Assembly (NCBI RefSeq): GCF_027942865.1
Contig: NC_134524.1
Location: 31,824,351 to 31,888,350 of the forward strand
Length of the DNA: 64,000 nt
Source: Odontesthes bonariensis
Taxonomy: Eukaryota; Chordata; Actinopteri; Atheriniformes; Atherinopsidae
Direction of reading: 5' to 3'
This document shows positions 33,656-45,600 of the stretch, piece after piece; position 1 is the first letter of the stretch, and each line of letters begins with the position of its first letter. A program made the translations under genes and the position numbers. The notes beneath the pieces are model-generated. The model had not been told where the DNA came from and did no database searches. It saw nothing but the letters and a program-made list of their open reading frames with translations.

Positions 33656-36600
33656 GGCAAATGAGGAACATGATTCAAAAACATCAAATTGTTGTGTTAG
33701 TCTGACTGAAAACAGACTTTTAAAAATACATGGAAATTTGTTAGTCGGTACCAATTGGCTGCCAGTTAAACTGTTCGTCAGTTGTATTTGTCTGTGATGT
33801 CATAGATCAACCAGAAAGAGCCCAATACTCACAAGATGGAAGGAGGCTTATCACCACCTATCCAAGCAGAGACGGACATACTTTGATCAATAAATTAGTG
33901 CTTGTATACTGCGGCAGGAAGGCTGTCCAATCAAATGGCCTTGTTGAGCGTTAAGTGTGTGTGAATGTTTTTTTTTTTTATACTGCTTTCTCACATAGCT
34001 CAGGTGCTAAAGTATTCGTCCACCAACCTGAAAATCAAGGGTTGCTCGTTTGCCCTGCCGCATGTTGAAATGTCCTTGGGCAAGACTCTTAACCCCCACT
34101 TTGTCCTCTATAAGCTCACTGCTGTGTGACTGTAGAGAGAAAAAAAGCCCTGTATACTGCTATGTAGACTGCAAATATATAAGATGTATGTATGTCCCGA
34201 TGTAAATGGGTCAATAAGGAACAAATTAAAAAGCACCTTCAAAAGCGATGACCTTTAACCATTTAGCTCCAGAACAAGCATAAACCCTGTGTTATCCACT
34301 CTATTTTTACTGTCTTCATCAGATTTGACATTACATAGCCTATAGTTCTTAACTGTATCTAGACTTCATTGCATCTTACTGCCCTAACTTGTTGCTTTTC
34401 CACAGATGAGACTGTCAGAATAGAACTGGTGCAGCTGATTCCTCCAGGTATGATTATTTATGAATTCTACTGGGCAAAAATAAATATGCTTTGGCATTTG
34501 TTTAAAATTGAATCCAATATATTTTAATCAAACCTATTACTAACAACTCATCAATCTGATGGAAACATACAGTATGTTAGGCATTAAAATGAGGTTCTGT
34601 TGAGTCATTTTGTTTCCACAACGATGCAAACAATGTCCGGAACATGTCCTTGAAGAATGTATTACTCTCTCGTGTATTTATTCCCATGAAATGTGTCATT
34701 TTTAGCATATCAATGGATATGGTTTCCTCCACAGTCATGCCAACATTTTCATGCTCCTGATTCAGTGAGTCCTCCATTCCAAACAAACAAATGGGTTGTT
34801 TTTTCATACCCCAACAGATGACCAACGGGTTGCCTCATGAACTCGTGATTTCCATAACAGATCAAATATTTCTTTTGACATGCAGCAATGTCTTCTTAAG
34901 ATGGACAGAGGGGGGCTCCCCCTCTGTCCATCTGTCCAGGCTCCCCCCTTCACATGTACATGTGAAGGGCTCCATCTGAGCCCTTCACATGTACATAGGG
35001 ATGGGAATTGATAAGATTTTTACGATTCGAATTCTATTTTCGATTCTGCTTAACGATTCGGTTCTTTATCGGTTCCCTTATCGATTCTCATTTGGAGAAA
35101 AAGGACAACTAACCGGTCGATTAGCATCAACTTTGTTTAGTTTAGAAGTAACACGAGTCATGACCTTACAAACCCAACAACGGTGAGGTCCACATTGGTC
35201 TATCATGGCCTGGGTAATTGAACTCTTCCTGCTCTGGTGAAAGGAGAAGCTGGAGGTAGAGGTGAACTGGGGGTAGTACCACCAGCCTCTGGCTCTGAGC
35301 CAGTCAGGCTCTGTCTCTCATGATTTCATCTAAATGTAATGCCTGAGAAGGCATTCATTTAACCTTAACCGTTACTAACAGCAGCTTTTACAATGAGGCA
35401 AATGGCGCTAACATGATAGGCAGTGTTTGTTAGTTAGTTAGTTACCTGCAGTGTTAGTTGAGGACATGCTAACGTTGCTAACGTTGCTGGGTTCAGATTC
35501 ACCGACGTTAATCATTCATTCATAGTTATTGCATGTTGGTAGTATTTCCTCCCTTTGGTGAAATATTCACTTTGCAAGTTGCCCTGTTGTCGTCTTTTTT
35601 AGGGATGTGTAAACAAACTTTCGAGCGTTTGTACCGCTTGGGCGCCATGTTTACTGTTGACTGCTGGTTGCACCGGACTCGCCACGCAACGTTGCGTGGT
35701 GACGTCATTCGCGCCCACTGGAATCGATAAGGGAAACGTTTGCCAAATCGCCAAAGAACCGGTTTTCGATTCCCATCCCTACATGCACAGCAATACCCAT
35801 GAATTTATTGTCATGCTGAAGAGGCTGACAAAGACAAAGGTTTTGATCTAGTTGCTGGTGTGTGACATGATAATTAAAGCACAACAGCGTGGTGCCGTTC
35901 TGGAAGCCAAAGTTGTGAAGTACAATATCTCAACCACCAGGTGCTGCAGGGCAGTAGCACCAAAGCCAGGAAGGTGCATAGCAAAGGTCGCAGTGCTTCA
36001 AAATGAGCCAGAAGCACAGTTGTTGTCAAGACAACAAAATGTTACAATGACATTTTTCACTTGTTCAGGCAATAACATCTCTTACTGTGGGTCAGAAATC
36101 CAAACTACTTGGTTTGGGTTAAAAAAAACCCATCCTGGCTGGGGATAAGATACGGTATTTCCTTTGTACTCGGTTACTGTCACTTTAGTGATTGCCAGTT
36201 TCACATTTCACATGCAGCTGCCCTCACAAACACAAGAGGTTGCCTTTTCTTTGCCCGTAATTATAGTTGTTGTTGCCTACATGAACAAACGAACAAACTG
36301 TTTTTTTGGGTGTTCTGATGAAGATGTAACTATACTAAAACTGGTCAGGATTCTCTCCAAAATGTAAAGCTTTAAAAATACTTTTGTTCATTTCCATCTA
36401 CTCCTACTATAGCTTTGGAATGTGCACATTTTCTGCCTGCTGGCTTCATACTTAGTTTGGTAAATTATATGATTTGTATTTAATTAGTATTCATAATTGC
36501 CTTTAAATTAATGCTATTTATTAAATCTCCAGGAACCTCAACAACTTTTGAACCTAGATTCCAATAATAATCATAACAATACTAATGTAATATATCATAA

Positions 36601-39600
36601 TATTAATGATATTACTATTCTAACTATCAAATGCTTTTCTTTTGCAGTGGGGGACACTCTGGCCTACTTTGAAGAAGATGCTCGAAGTTTTTTATTCCCA
36701 GAGCCCAAACTTGTTCCCCCCTTCTCTGGGGTGGACCGCGAGGTTCTGATGATCAGAGCGGGTCACTTTCCTGTAGGTTCAACCCCCTTGATACCCCAAG
36801 CGTACAGTAAATTTGATTTATTCTTTAGAAATGTTAAAAAAAAAACTAAATTCATGGCAATAGTCAAAATAATTTCATCTTTATTAGTCAGCACGAGGAC
36901 TGTTGTCTTCCTGCTTGATCGTTTTTGTTATGACTTTCCTTTTCTTTCTGTTTACCTTTTCCATTTATTTGTTTATTTTTTCAGTAGAAATATGAATTTT
37001 CGTTAGTTTTATGAAAACTAATGTGTCCTCTGCAGGGTATTGCTCCGAGGTTGGAGTTCTCCACCAAAACATCCATAATTGAGTGCTCACCTGATGCAGA
37101 GGTCAACATTTACTCTCATACACCCATGGTAAAAAAAAAAAAATCTTATGTTGCTCAAAATGTGTGTCAATTTGAAGTAAACTGTGTTCTTTAGATTTAT
37201 TCAGGGTTATCATGGATGTTTAATCACAATGCACATCACATAAGTGAGAGTCTCTTTGGATCTAAAATGGATGCATCACATCTGTATCCTCATCAGTTAC
37301 TGGTATGTTACAGTCACTGCTGCTGCTGGAGCTCCTGCTGTTCCTGTTTGATAGCACACAGTAGCTTTACCTCACCTCTCAGACCCTATTCAAACTCAAA
37401 TTGTTGTTATAAGATCTGTTTTTTTTTTTGCAAAAGCAGTCAGAGCACTACTGTGAGGGGTATTAATAACACTGCAGTCTGTCTGCTGTGGTAGAATCGA
37501 AAGATTAAAGAGCCCTGCTGCTTATGTTATATTTGCTCTGCAGGTAGTTTTGAGGCATCCGTCCCTTTGTTTACAGAGGCCAGCGATAAAGAGGAACAGT
37601 AGGCGCTCCAGCAGAACGAGGGCCACGTCTCCTCAAATGAGACATCCTCAAACCCATGGAGGGGGGCGAGGGCACAGGGTTGACAGTGAAAGACAGAACA
37701 CTGTCTGGCCTCTGTCATACAGTCCTAGATCCCAGCCCCTGTCCCCACTGAGAGATGATTACACCCAGCGTCTGGCACAGCTAAGCCTCGACTCCACACC
37801 TGCCTGCCCAATTGAATGGGACACGGGGACCTTTCAGCCAGTAAGAAGACACAATACAGCTTCATCTGATTCTTATTTTCTTTTTATGATGAATCACTTC
37901 CAGTCAGCAGGTGGCAGAGTAGAGCTATGTGAGCCATCTTTCTGCAGCACTTATTTCCACAGGACAGGGGTTTTACAGGACTGCAGCTTTTAAAATAAAA
38001 ATTATGATATGACTTTTCTCACTTCATAGCTGCCTTCCTGTATTATAGAACAGAACTAGTATAGAATACTTTTATTCGCATTGCAAATTCCCATTATAGC
38101 AACTTTACTAAAGATGGTAAATGGTGCATAATTATTTAGAGCCTTTTATCCTTATCTAGGCCATGCATACAACGCTTACTGTAATAGAAAACCCCAACTG
38201 TGGTCAACGCTGATAAAAACAAACTGTAGCAACATGTCTCAAAAAGTTGGGATAGGGCTATGTTTACTACTGTGTTTTAGCAAAAATCCATAAACATCTG
38301 GAACAAAGGAGGCTAGTTCCTAGAACTTTAAGAAAGAAATGTTGTCTCATCCTTATCTGATATAGGATTCTAGCTGCTCAACAGTCCTTGGACTTTTTTT
38401 TGTGTTATTTTACATTTAATGTTGCACAAAATGTTTTCATTTGGTCGCTCATCTGGACTGCAGGCAGGCCAGTCCAGCACCAGGACTCTTCTGCTACGAA
38501 AAGCAGAGCTGGGTATCAAACTAATTCTTTTCCAATTTGAAGACAGCCACTTAAACACTCGAGGCATGGTAGCCCATTTTAAAGCAATGAAAAAAACAGA
38601 CCAAAAATGTTGCGACGTATTCACAAAATGAATGCCATGAATGACGATATAATGATTGGAAGTGAGCAATTTAGGTCTGCATCAGAGCTGCATACAGCTG
38701 CATAGTCATGAAGAAGATAAAAGTCAAATTAAATTTACAATTACAAAATGTTTTCATGAATTTTTAATAATGCCCCAACTTTTTTCCAATTTATTGTTGT
38801 ATATCCACAGATTGCGTTTCTTGACATTTCCACAAATGATGAAACTTTAAACGCTTTTAAGGCCCAACATTCCAAAACTTCAAAATTGATCTGAGCTTCA
38901 AAAAAATGACTGAGAAATATGATAAAAGATTGACTGAAAATGCACAAATATGAATTAAATGATGTTTGTGGGTTTTCAACATTTGTGTTTTAGTGAGACA
39001 ACTATAATTATCTAATATTTAAAGTTACAGTTTCTCATCTTGTCATTGCATTAGTAACTTATTTTTGAATATTTTTTATTTTTGGCACGAGTCTCACACT
39101 TTTTGTCCTGAATTACCAGCTGACATCATACAACAGTCAGTTTTGGAATGTATTTTATGCTTTTGTTCATACGAATGTTTTTTCCTTATAACAAGCTCAA
39201 TTAATGAAACAGTTACTGTGATAATGAATGCGCTCTGTAGCAGTTGGCTCACTGTGTCCTCATTCTCCCAGATGCTGGCTTCCTGGCCTGGAGCCAGACG
39301 GTCTGCCTCGCCCGGCCACTCTGCAGTATTTACCAGCCCCTCTTCCCCTCTGACCAAGTTTTCCTCCACAGGTAGAAATCCCCATACAAAGCTGTGTTTG
39401 TTGATGTTAATCACACTTTACAATCAAAGAACTGTTAGGCCGATTCTTTAATTGGAAGCCCAAGAACAAACCGGACGAATCTTAAAGCAAACAAAGTATT
39501 TATCAGTGGTCACAGGTAAAGTATGGCAGCGCTGGACTCGGAGTGACAGAGCTCTCTCAGGAAATCCGTCAGACCGAGCCCCGATATCCGGAAACATTTC

Positions 39601-42600
39601 ATATTTATGTTCACCTTTGTCTCACAGAGGTTGTACTTGCACTCGACAGAGTATAATTGTCCAGTTTTTAGTGACATGAGCAGGCCATCCACGTCCTTGG
39701 TCATGTTCTTTGGATGAGATAAACAACGTGTGTGTGTGTGAGTGTTGTTTTACTGTACCAGACCTATCTGACCTAATAGAGATGCTTTATCTGACCCAGT
39801 TTTTTATCCCGCTACGTCATCTTAAAGTCTTGGACATACATTGCGTTTGTATGAGCAGAGTGGAAAAGTACAAACTAAGAACATAGACTATTTAGTAAAG
39901 TACAGAATATGAATACATGTCTAAGAACAAAGCCAATTATAACAGAACTTTACAACTTGCTTAAAGTTGGAGTTAATCTGCTCTGTTGTCACATGACCCA
40001 ATTGTACCAAATTGCAACAAGCTGCTAGTGTAACGATGTAAACCGTCTTGCTGTTAGTGCTCTGGAGCCGGTCATCAAATAATTGCAATTTTTTTCTTCT
40101 TTATTTTACTTTTTTAGTGAGACACTCCCCATCTACCAGAAGAAAATCTTTATCCAGTGGTATGGTAGGAACTGTTTATTTCCATTTTCTTTTATGGAAA
40201 AGTTGTGGGGTATGTGTAAAAGGTGGGGGGAACACAATCAAGCACAGGTGAAGCACATTGAGGGAGGCAGGTAATCAGGGAGCAGGCTTGACACACAGGG
40301 GAAGGAGGAGACCTAAAAGACAAGACAGGTGAGACATAAGGAGAACTAAAAAAAAAAAGATTTATCAAGACATGACATAAGCTTTGCAAGCTCCACAAGA
40401 GAGGGGCCTGATAACTGAAGGCTCTGCCTCCCATTCTACTTTTAGAAACTCTGGGAACCTCAAGTAAACCTGCAGTTTGGGAACGAAGTGCTCTGTTAGG
40501 AAAATATCTTACAATGAGATCTTTAAGATATGATGGAGCTCGGTCATTAAGAGCTTTATATGTAAGGAGAAGAATCTTAAATCCTATTCTGAATTTAACA
40601 GGGAGCCAATGAAGAGAAGCTAAAACTGGAGAAATATGATCTCTCCTGTTAGTTCTCATCAAAACTCTGGCTGCAGCATTTTGGATCAGCTGGAGGCTTT
40701 TCAGAGAATATGTGGGACAGCCCAATAATAAAGAATTACAGTAGTCCAATCTTGAAGTAACAAATGCATGGACTAGTTTTTCTGCATCACTCTGAGTCAA
40801 GATGTTCCTGATTTTAACAATATTATGAAGATGAAAGAAGGCAGTCCGAGAAACCTGTTTTATATGCAAGTCAAATGATAAATTCTGGTCAAAAATAACT
40901 CCAAGGTTCCTCACTGTAGAACTAGAAGCCAAGGAAATACCATCTAGAGTGAGTAGCCAATTTCTCCCTGAAGCCCTCAGGTCCAAAGATAACGACTTCA
41001 GTTTTGTCTGAATTTAGAAGCAGACAGTTCTGAGTCATCCAGGTCTTTATGTCTTTAAGACATGCTTGTATTTTCGCAAACTGATTGGTTTCAACTGGTT
41101 TCATAGATAAGTACAGCTGAGTATCATCAACATAGCAATGGAAATTTATGCCATGCTGTCTAATAATGTATAAAGTGAAGAGAATTGGTCCAAGCCAATT
41201 CAAGCCAATAGCACATTTCATGTACAAAACAATTCAAAGTGCTTCACATGAAATAAAAGCATTGCAGCAGGGAGTGGACTTACTCTGGTGTGTGAGGAAG
41301 ATTTTTCATTTACAAGAACAAACCAGAATCTATCAGATAAATATGACTTAAACCAGCCTAATGCAGTTCCTTTAATCCCAATAACATGTTCAAGTCTGTG
41401 TAATAAGATACTGTGATCGACCGTATCAAATGCAGCACTGAGATCCAACAGGACAAGCACAGACACAAGTCCGCTATCAGAGGCTAAGAGGAGATCATTG
41501 GTAACTTTCAGCAGTGCAGTTTCTGTGCTGTGATGCACTCTGAATCCTGACTGAAACTCTTCAAACAGATTATTTCTGTGGAAATGATCACAAAGTTGAG
41601 CTGCAACTATTTTCTCAAGAACTTTAGACAAAAAAGGGAGATTGGATATAGGTCGATAATTAGCTAATACTCCGGGATCAAGAGTAGGTTTTTTGAAGTT
41701 AAGGTTTAATTATAGCAACCTTAAAAATCTTTGGTAAGCCTGTTAAGAAGAAGTGCTCATAAATTGTGTTTTCTGCAGCTATCACCACTTTGTAGCCACA
41801 GGGCAGCCATGTTGGATTCACGGTAGGTGAGATTCCTCGGATCGTCTGTGTCAGAAGTCTGATTTAGGTGCCTTTTTTCTTCTTACAGGGATCTGTAACA
41901 TCTGTGTTCAAACAGAATGCAGCTTATCTCTGTTCTCAGAGCCTAGAGTTTCTGCTTTCTATTTACCCCTGGATTTATTCAACTTTTTTTGGGCTTAACT
42001 CTTTGTTGGACTGAGCTTACACTGGTTCCTGAGTTTTACCAGATTCATTTAGAAACCAACCTTTTTTAATTGGACTAAATAAAAAACAATGAAAAACATG
42101 AAAAAAAAATAAATCACCAGCTCTGCCAGGCCCTGGCCACCCAGACACGAATCAAGCGCAGGACCAGGGCCCCAAGACCAAGAGCGCCACCCCACCCCTC
42201 CGACAGAGGCCCCACCCAATACCCGAGAGGGCCAGGCACCCTAGACAGCCAAACAAAGTGGGCCAGCGGAATCCCCAATGACCCTGTGTGCTAAACAAGC
42301 AGACCAGAGGACAACAAGTCCCAGACCCAGCCCCAACCAAGAACACCCGCACTCCCACACAAATCAGAGAAAGAGAGAGAAAAAAACAACACACACACTC
42401 GCACAGTTCACACATCCACTCATGGTTCCCTGGAGGCTCCCAACTCCCCAGAGGTGTAGCGCGGCAGGTACGCCTGGGGCCAGCAGCTCCCCAGCCACCA
42501 CAGACCCCGAACCAGCAGACCGATTCTTCCTCCTGACTCCCTCCCACCCCAGGCAACAGGGGTGTAGGAGGAACCCTCCCCTCACCCCTCTGGCTCATCA

Positions 42601-45600
42601 ATGTCGAGTGTATGAGAAGCAAATGTGTGATTGCATTTCTGTAAGCTACAGCCCTGAACACAAGGGTCGAACTTACAACCTAAAAAAAGAGACCTGAGTG
42701 TCATGAGTCTCCAGGTTCTGGTGTATTCTTCCCCTTTTGTGTCATTTTCCCTTTTCCCTCGTGTGTCTTTGTATTGTCTCCCCTGCTGTGTGTCCGTACA
42801 GAGGGGTGGGTGTGGCTGCCTCGGTTCTTCAGTAGGTTATCCTGGCACAGCTGTTTTCCATCCAGCTCATCAGTTCCTACTGCATTTATGCTCCGATATC
42901 ACCTCCACTCAGCGCCATTTTGTTGTGGCACCTCTGTGGTACTATTGGCCATTCTAAGTCTTCTGATTTATCTATGTCAAACTTTATCTTAGCCGAGTCT
43001 CTCTTTGTTTCCTTGAAGAATCTACCACTGGAAAGCTGTCAGCTGCCAATCTGGGAATTCCTTTTTCCAGCATCTGTAGAATCTGCCAAGGAGACCAACC
43101 CCTGGAAATACCTGCCTGACATTTTTCAGCCCCACGGACCTGGTAATACCCACTCTCCTGGAAACCTTACCAGTCTGCCCGCTTGCCGACGCTCATCCTA
43201 GGTTTCGCTTTTGGCCCGGTGCTCCATCAGCCTGACCCGTCTTGGCAGTTTGTGGTTTATGTCGATGCTTCTGATGTCAGAGTTGGAGCCGTTCTCTCCC
43301 ATAGTTCACCTCTGACCGGCCAGCTTCACCCTTGTGCTTTCTTTTCTCAACGCCTGTCAACTGTTGAACTGGGATGTAGGTGATTGGGAATTATTAGCGG
43401 TAAAGCAGACCTGCCGACCTGCCTTTTTATAGTGTGGACTGATCACAAAAACTTGGCGAACATTCAGTCTGCCAAAAGATTCAACCTCAGACAGGCCAGA
43501 TGGGTGTTTTTCTTTGGCCATTTTTAATTTCACATCACCTACCAACCAGGTTCTAAAAAGGTGAAGCCCGATACTTTGGCCACCGGACGGTCCCCATTTG
43601 AAGCCTCTGTGGGTTATCAGCCACCACTGTTCCCTGTTCAGGAGAACGAGCTCACTGTCCATCTGTGCAACACCATATACGCTGCTACCGCAGACTATGG
43701 CGTGAGACCAAGGCCCTCTTCTCTGGACTGCTGAGAGGAAACATTTGGCGGATCGCGGTAGGATCCCGGTAGGATCCCGGCTCCTGTCTACACTACAGGT
43801 AAGAATCCGGGAATTCCTCCTGTCAGCGTCTGAGAATCTAAACTTCTGTTAAGCCACACCTGCACTTACCTGTCTGGAGGGCCAACCCCTAGAAATATCT
43901 GCCTGACACTCTTCAGCCCCACGGACCTGGAAATACCCACTCACCTGGAAACCTTGCCAGTCTGCCCGCTCGACAATGCTAATCCCAGGTTTTCCGCCCC
44001 CCCAGGAACATCTAACAAAGAATTGAGTTAACATTCATTTGTCATTTCCAGAAACCGATATCTTTGTAAATAAACCTGTTTGAATTTTATCTCCAGTGTT
44101 TTAAGTCTGCTTTTTTGGTCCAACACACTGCCTTGTGACACTGAGATAACTCAAGACTCAAGACCATAGAGAGGCTAAATGAACAATGGTATTTTAACAA
44201 ATGTTATGAACCCATAACAAACATCAATAAAACAAACAATAACAATTGTTACAAACTCTTCATTACAATGTGTCCAAATGTAACTTGAATCTGACTTAGC
44301 TTTTTTTAACCTTTTGTGGAGACTTGCTGAAAACTTGTTGCAGAGTTGCAGGTGCATGAATGTGATGGACATCATTTACTCCCCACTTGCTTTGGTAGGT
44401 TGGAGAAATATCTGAAGGTGATTCCGGTTTATCAGAAGCACAAGAGTTCTCTGACAGTCATCACGGTCCTTTCCCTTCAGACCTATGGAATTCCTACGGA
44501 GAACGTGCCAGGCACAGCAGGTTTGTTTTTTGACTGGTCCTCAAAAAAGTTTCTCCCATTTTTAGCTGAGTGCCAGTTTGATTGCTCAGGCCTAAGTGTA
44601 GTTCTCACAGAGCGTGGGAAGAGGTCCACGATCGTGTTCGGGGTCTCCTAACAACACCGAAAGCTGTGCGTCGACTCGCTTACGTAAGTAATACATTAAA
44701 TTCTTTACGTTAAAGTGTGCACAAGGACAAGTCATCTTTTGAAGCTATTGCTTCTCTGTATGTATGTAAGTCAGTTTTTTTCCAACAAACTGAATGCAGT
44801 TTTAGAAATGTAATGTCAGTGGGTATTCTTTTGTGAAGTATTAACACTAAATACATCCCTTGATCCCTGACATCTGATGGTGTTAAGAATGATTTGAAAG
44901 TAAAAGAAGCCTTGAACATCAATAAGTGTACACGCATCAAGTGAGATCTGTGTGATCTGGTGTTTGCATGATGCTCTCTGTACTGTGTACCAGACTATTA
45001 GTTGTGATACTGTGGAATGCTCTGCTAACACGGTTCACAGTATACATGCATAAAATTCTTTATGTACTATTCTGCTGAATTGCAGTCCTTGTGGGGGGCA
45101 CTAGAAAACAAACCCCATTTCCAGAGAAGTTGGGTTTTATTTTGAGTGGTTCAAGAAGGGGACTCGCATGCAGGAGGCAGGTAGATTAAAAACAAAATAA
45201 ACTTTATGACCACTAAAGGAAAGGGGCCGCAAAGCAGGATACCCAGAGAGAAATGTAAATCCAAACAAAAATTCTAACAGGGCAGGAAAATGAAGCATTG
45301 ACCAACTGAAGGGACAACTTGCACAATAATCTACAAATGAGAAAAGAGTCAGGGCAGTTACCGAGGGAAGCAAGTTCAACACAGCTAGCTTAACAAAACC
45401 TAAACCTCCACTCAAAGATACCAGGTACTATAACAGTGATGATATTTTTTCCCCTGCACAAAATGCACATAGCACCTAACACTTGGTTCACAAGATGAGC
45501 AGGTTGTTTGAGGTGTGAAAACTATAAAGATCATTACATGAATAAAACTTTAAACCACAGAAGAATGCTGCCCAACATCGTTTGTAGTGCAAATTTGTAA

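Noticed and set aside
33478-33754. Frames encoding Thr-His runs
   Set aside because: Translation of the (GT)n microsatellite.
41888-42070. Acceptor-like site and 60-codon frame as a host exon
   Set aside because: Phase and protein family do not fit spata6l; it contains a stop and adjoins repeat-like sequence.
42152-42697. 169- and 139-codon frames on opposite strands
   Set aside because: Both result from biased composition of the GC-rich island and show no domain.
44344-44391. Candidate spata6l exon reading [16 protein letters not shown] with GT donor
   Set aside because: It resembles the family tail only superficially, its end phase does not fit exon 12, and the exon pair 44481-44520 and 44611-44683 fits both phase and protein family.
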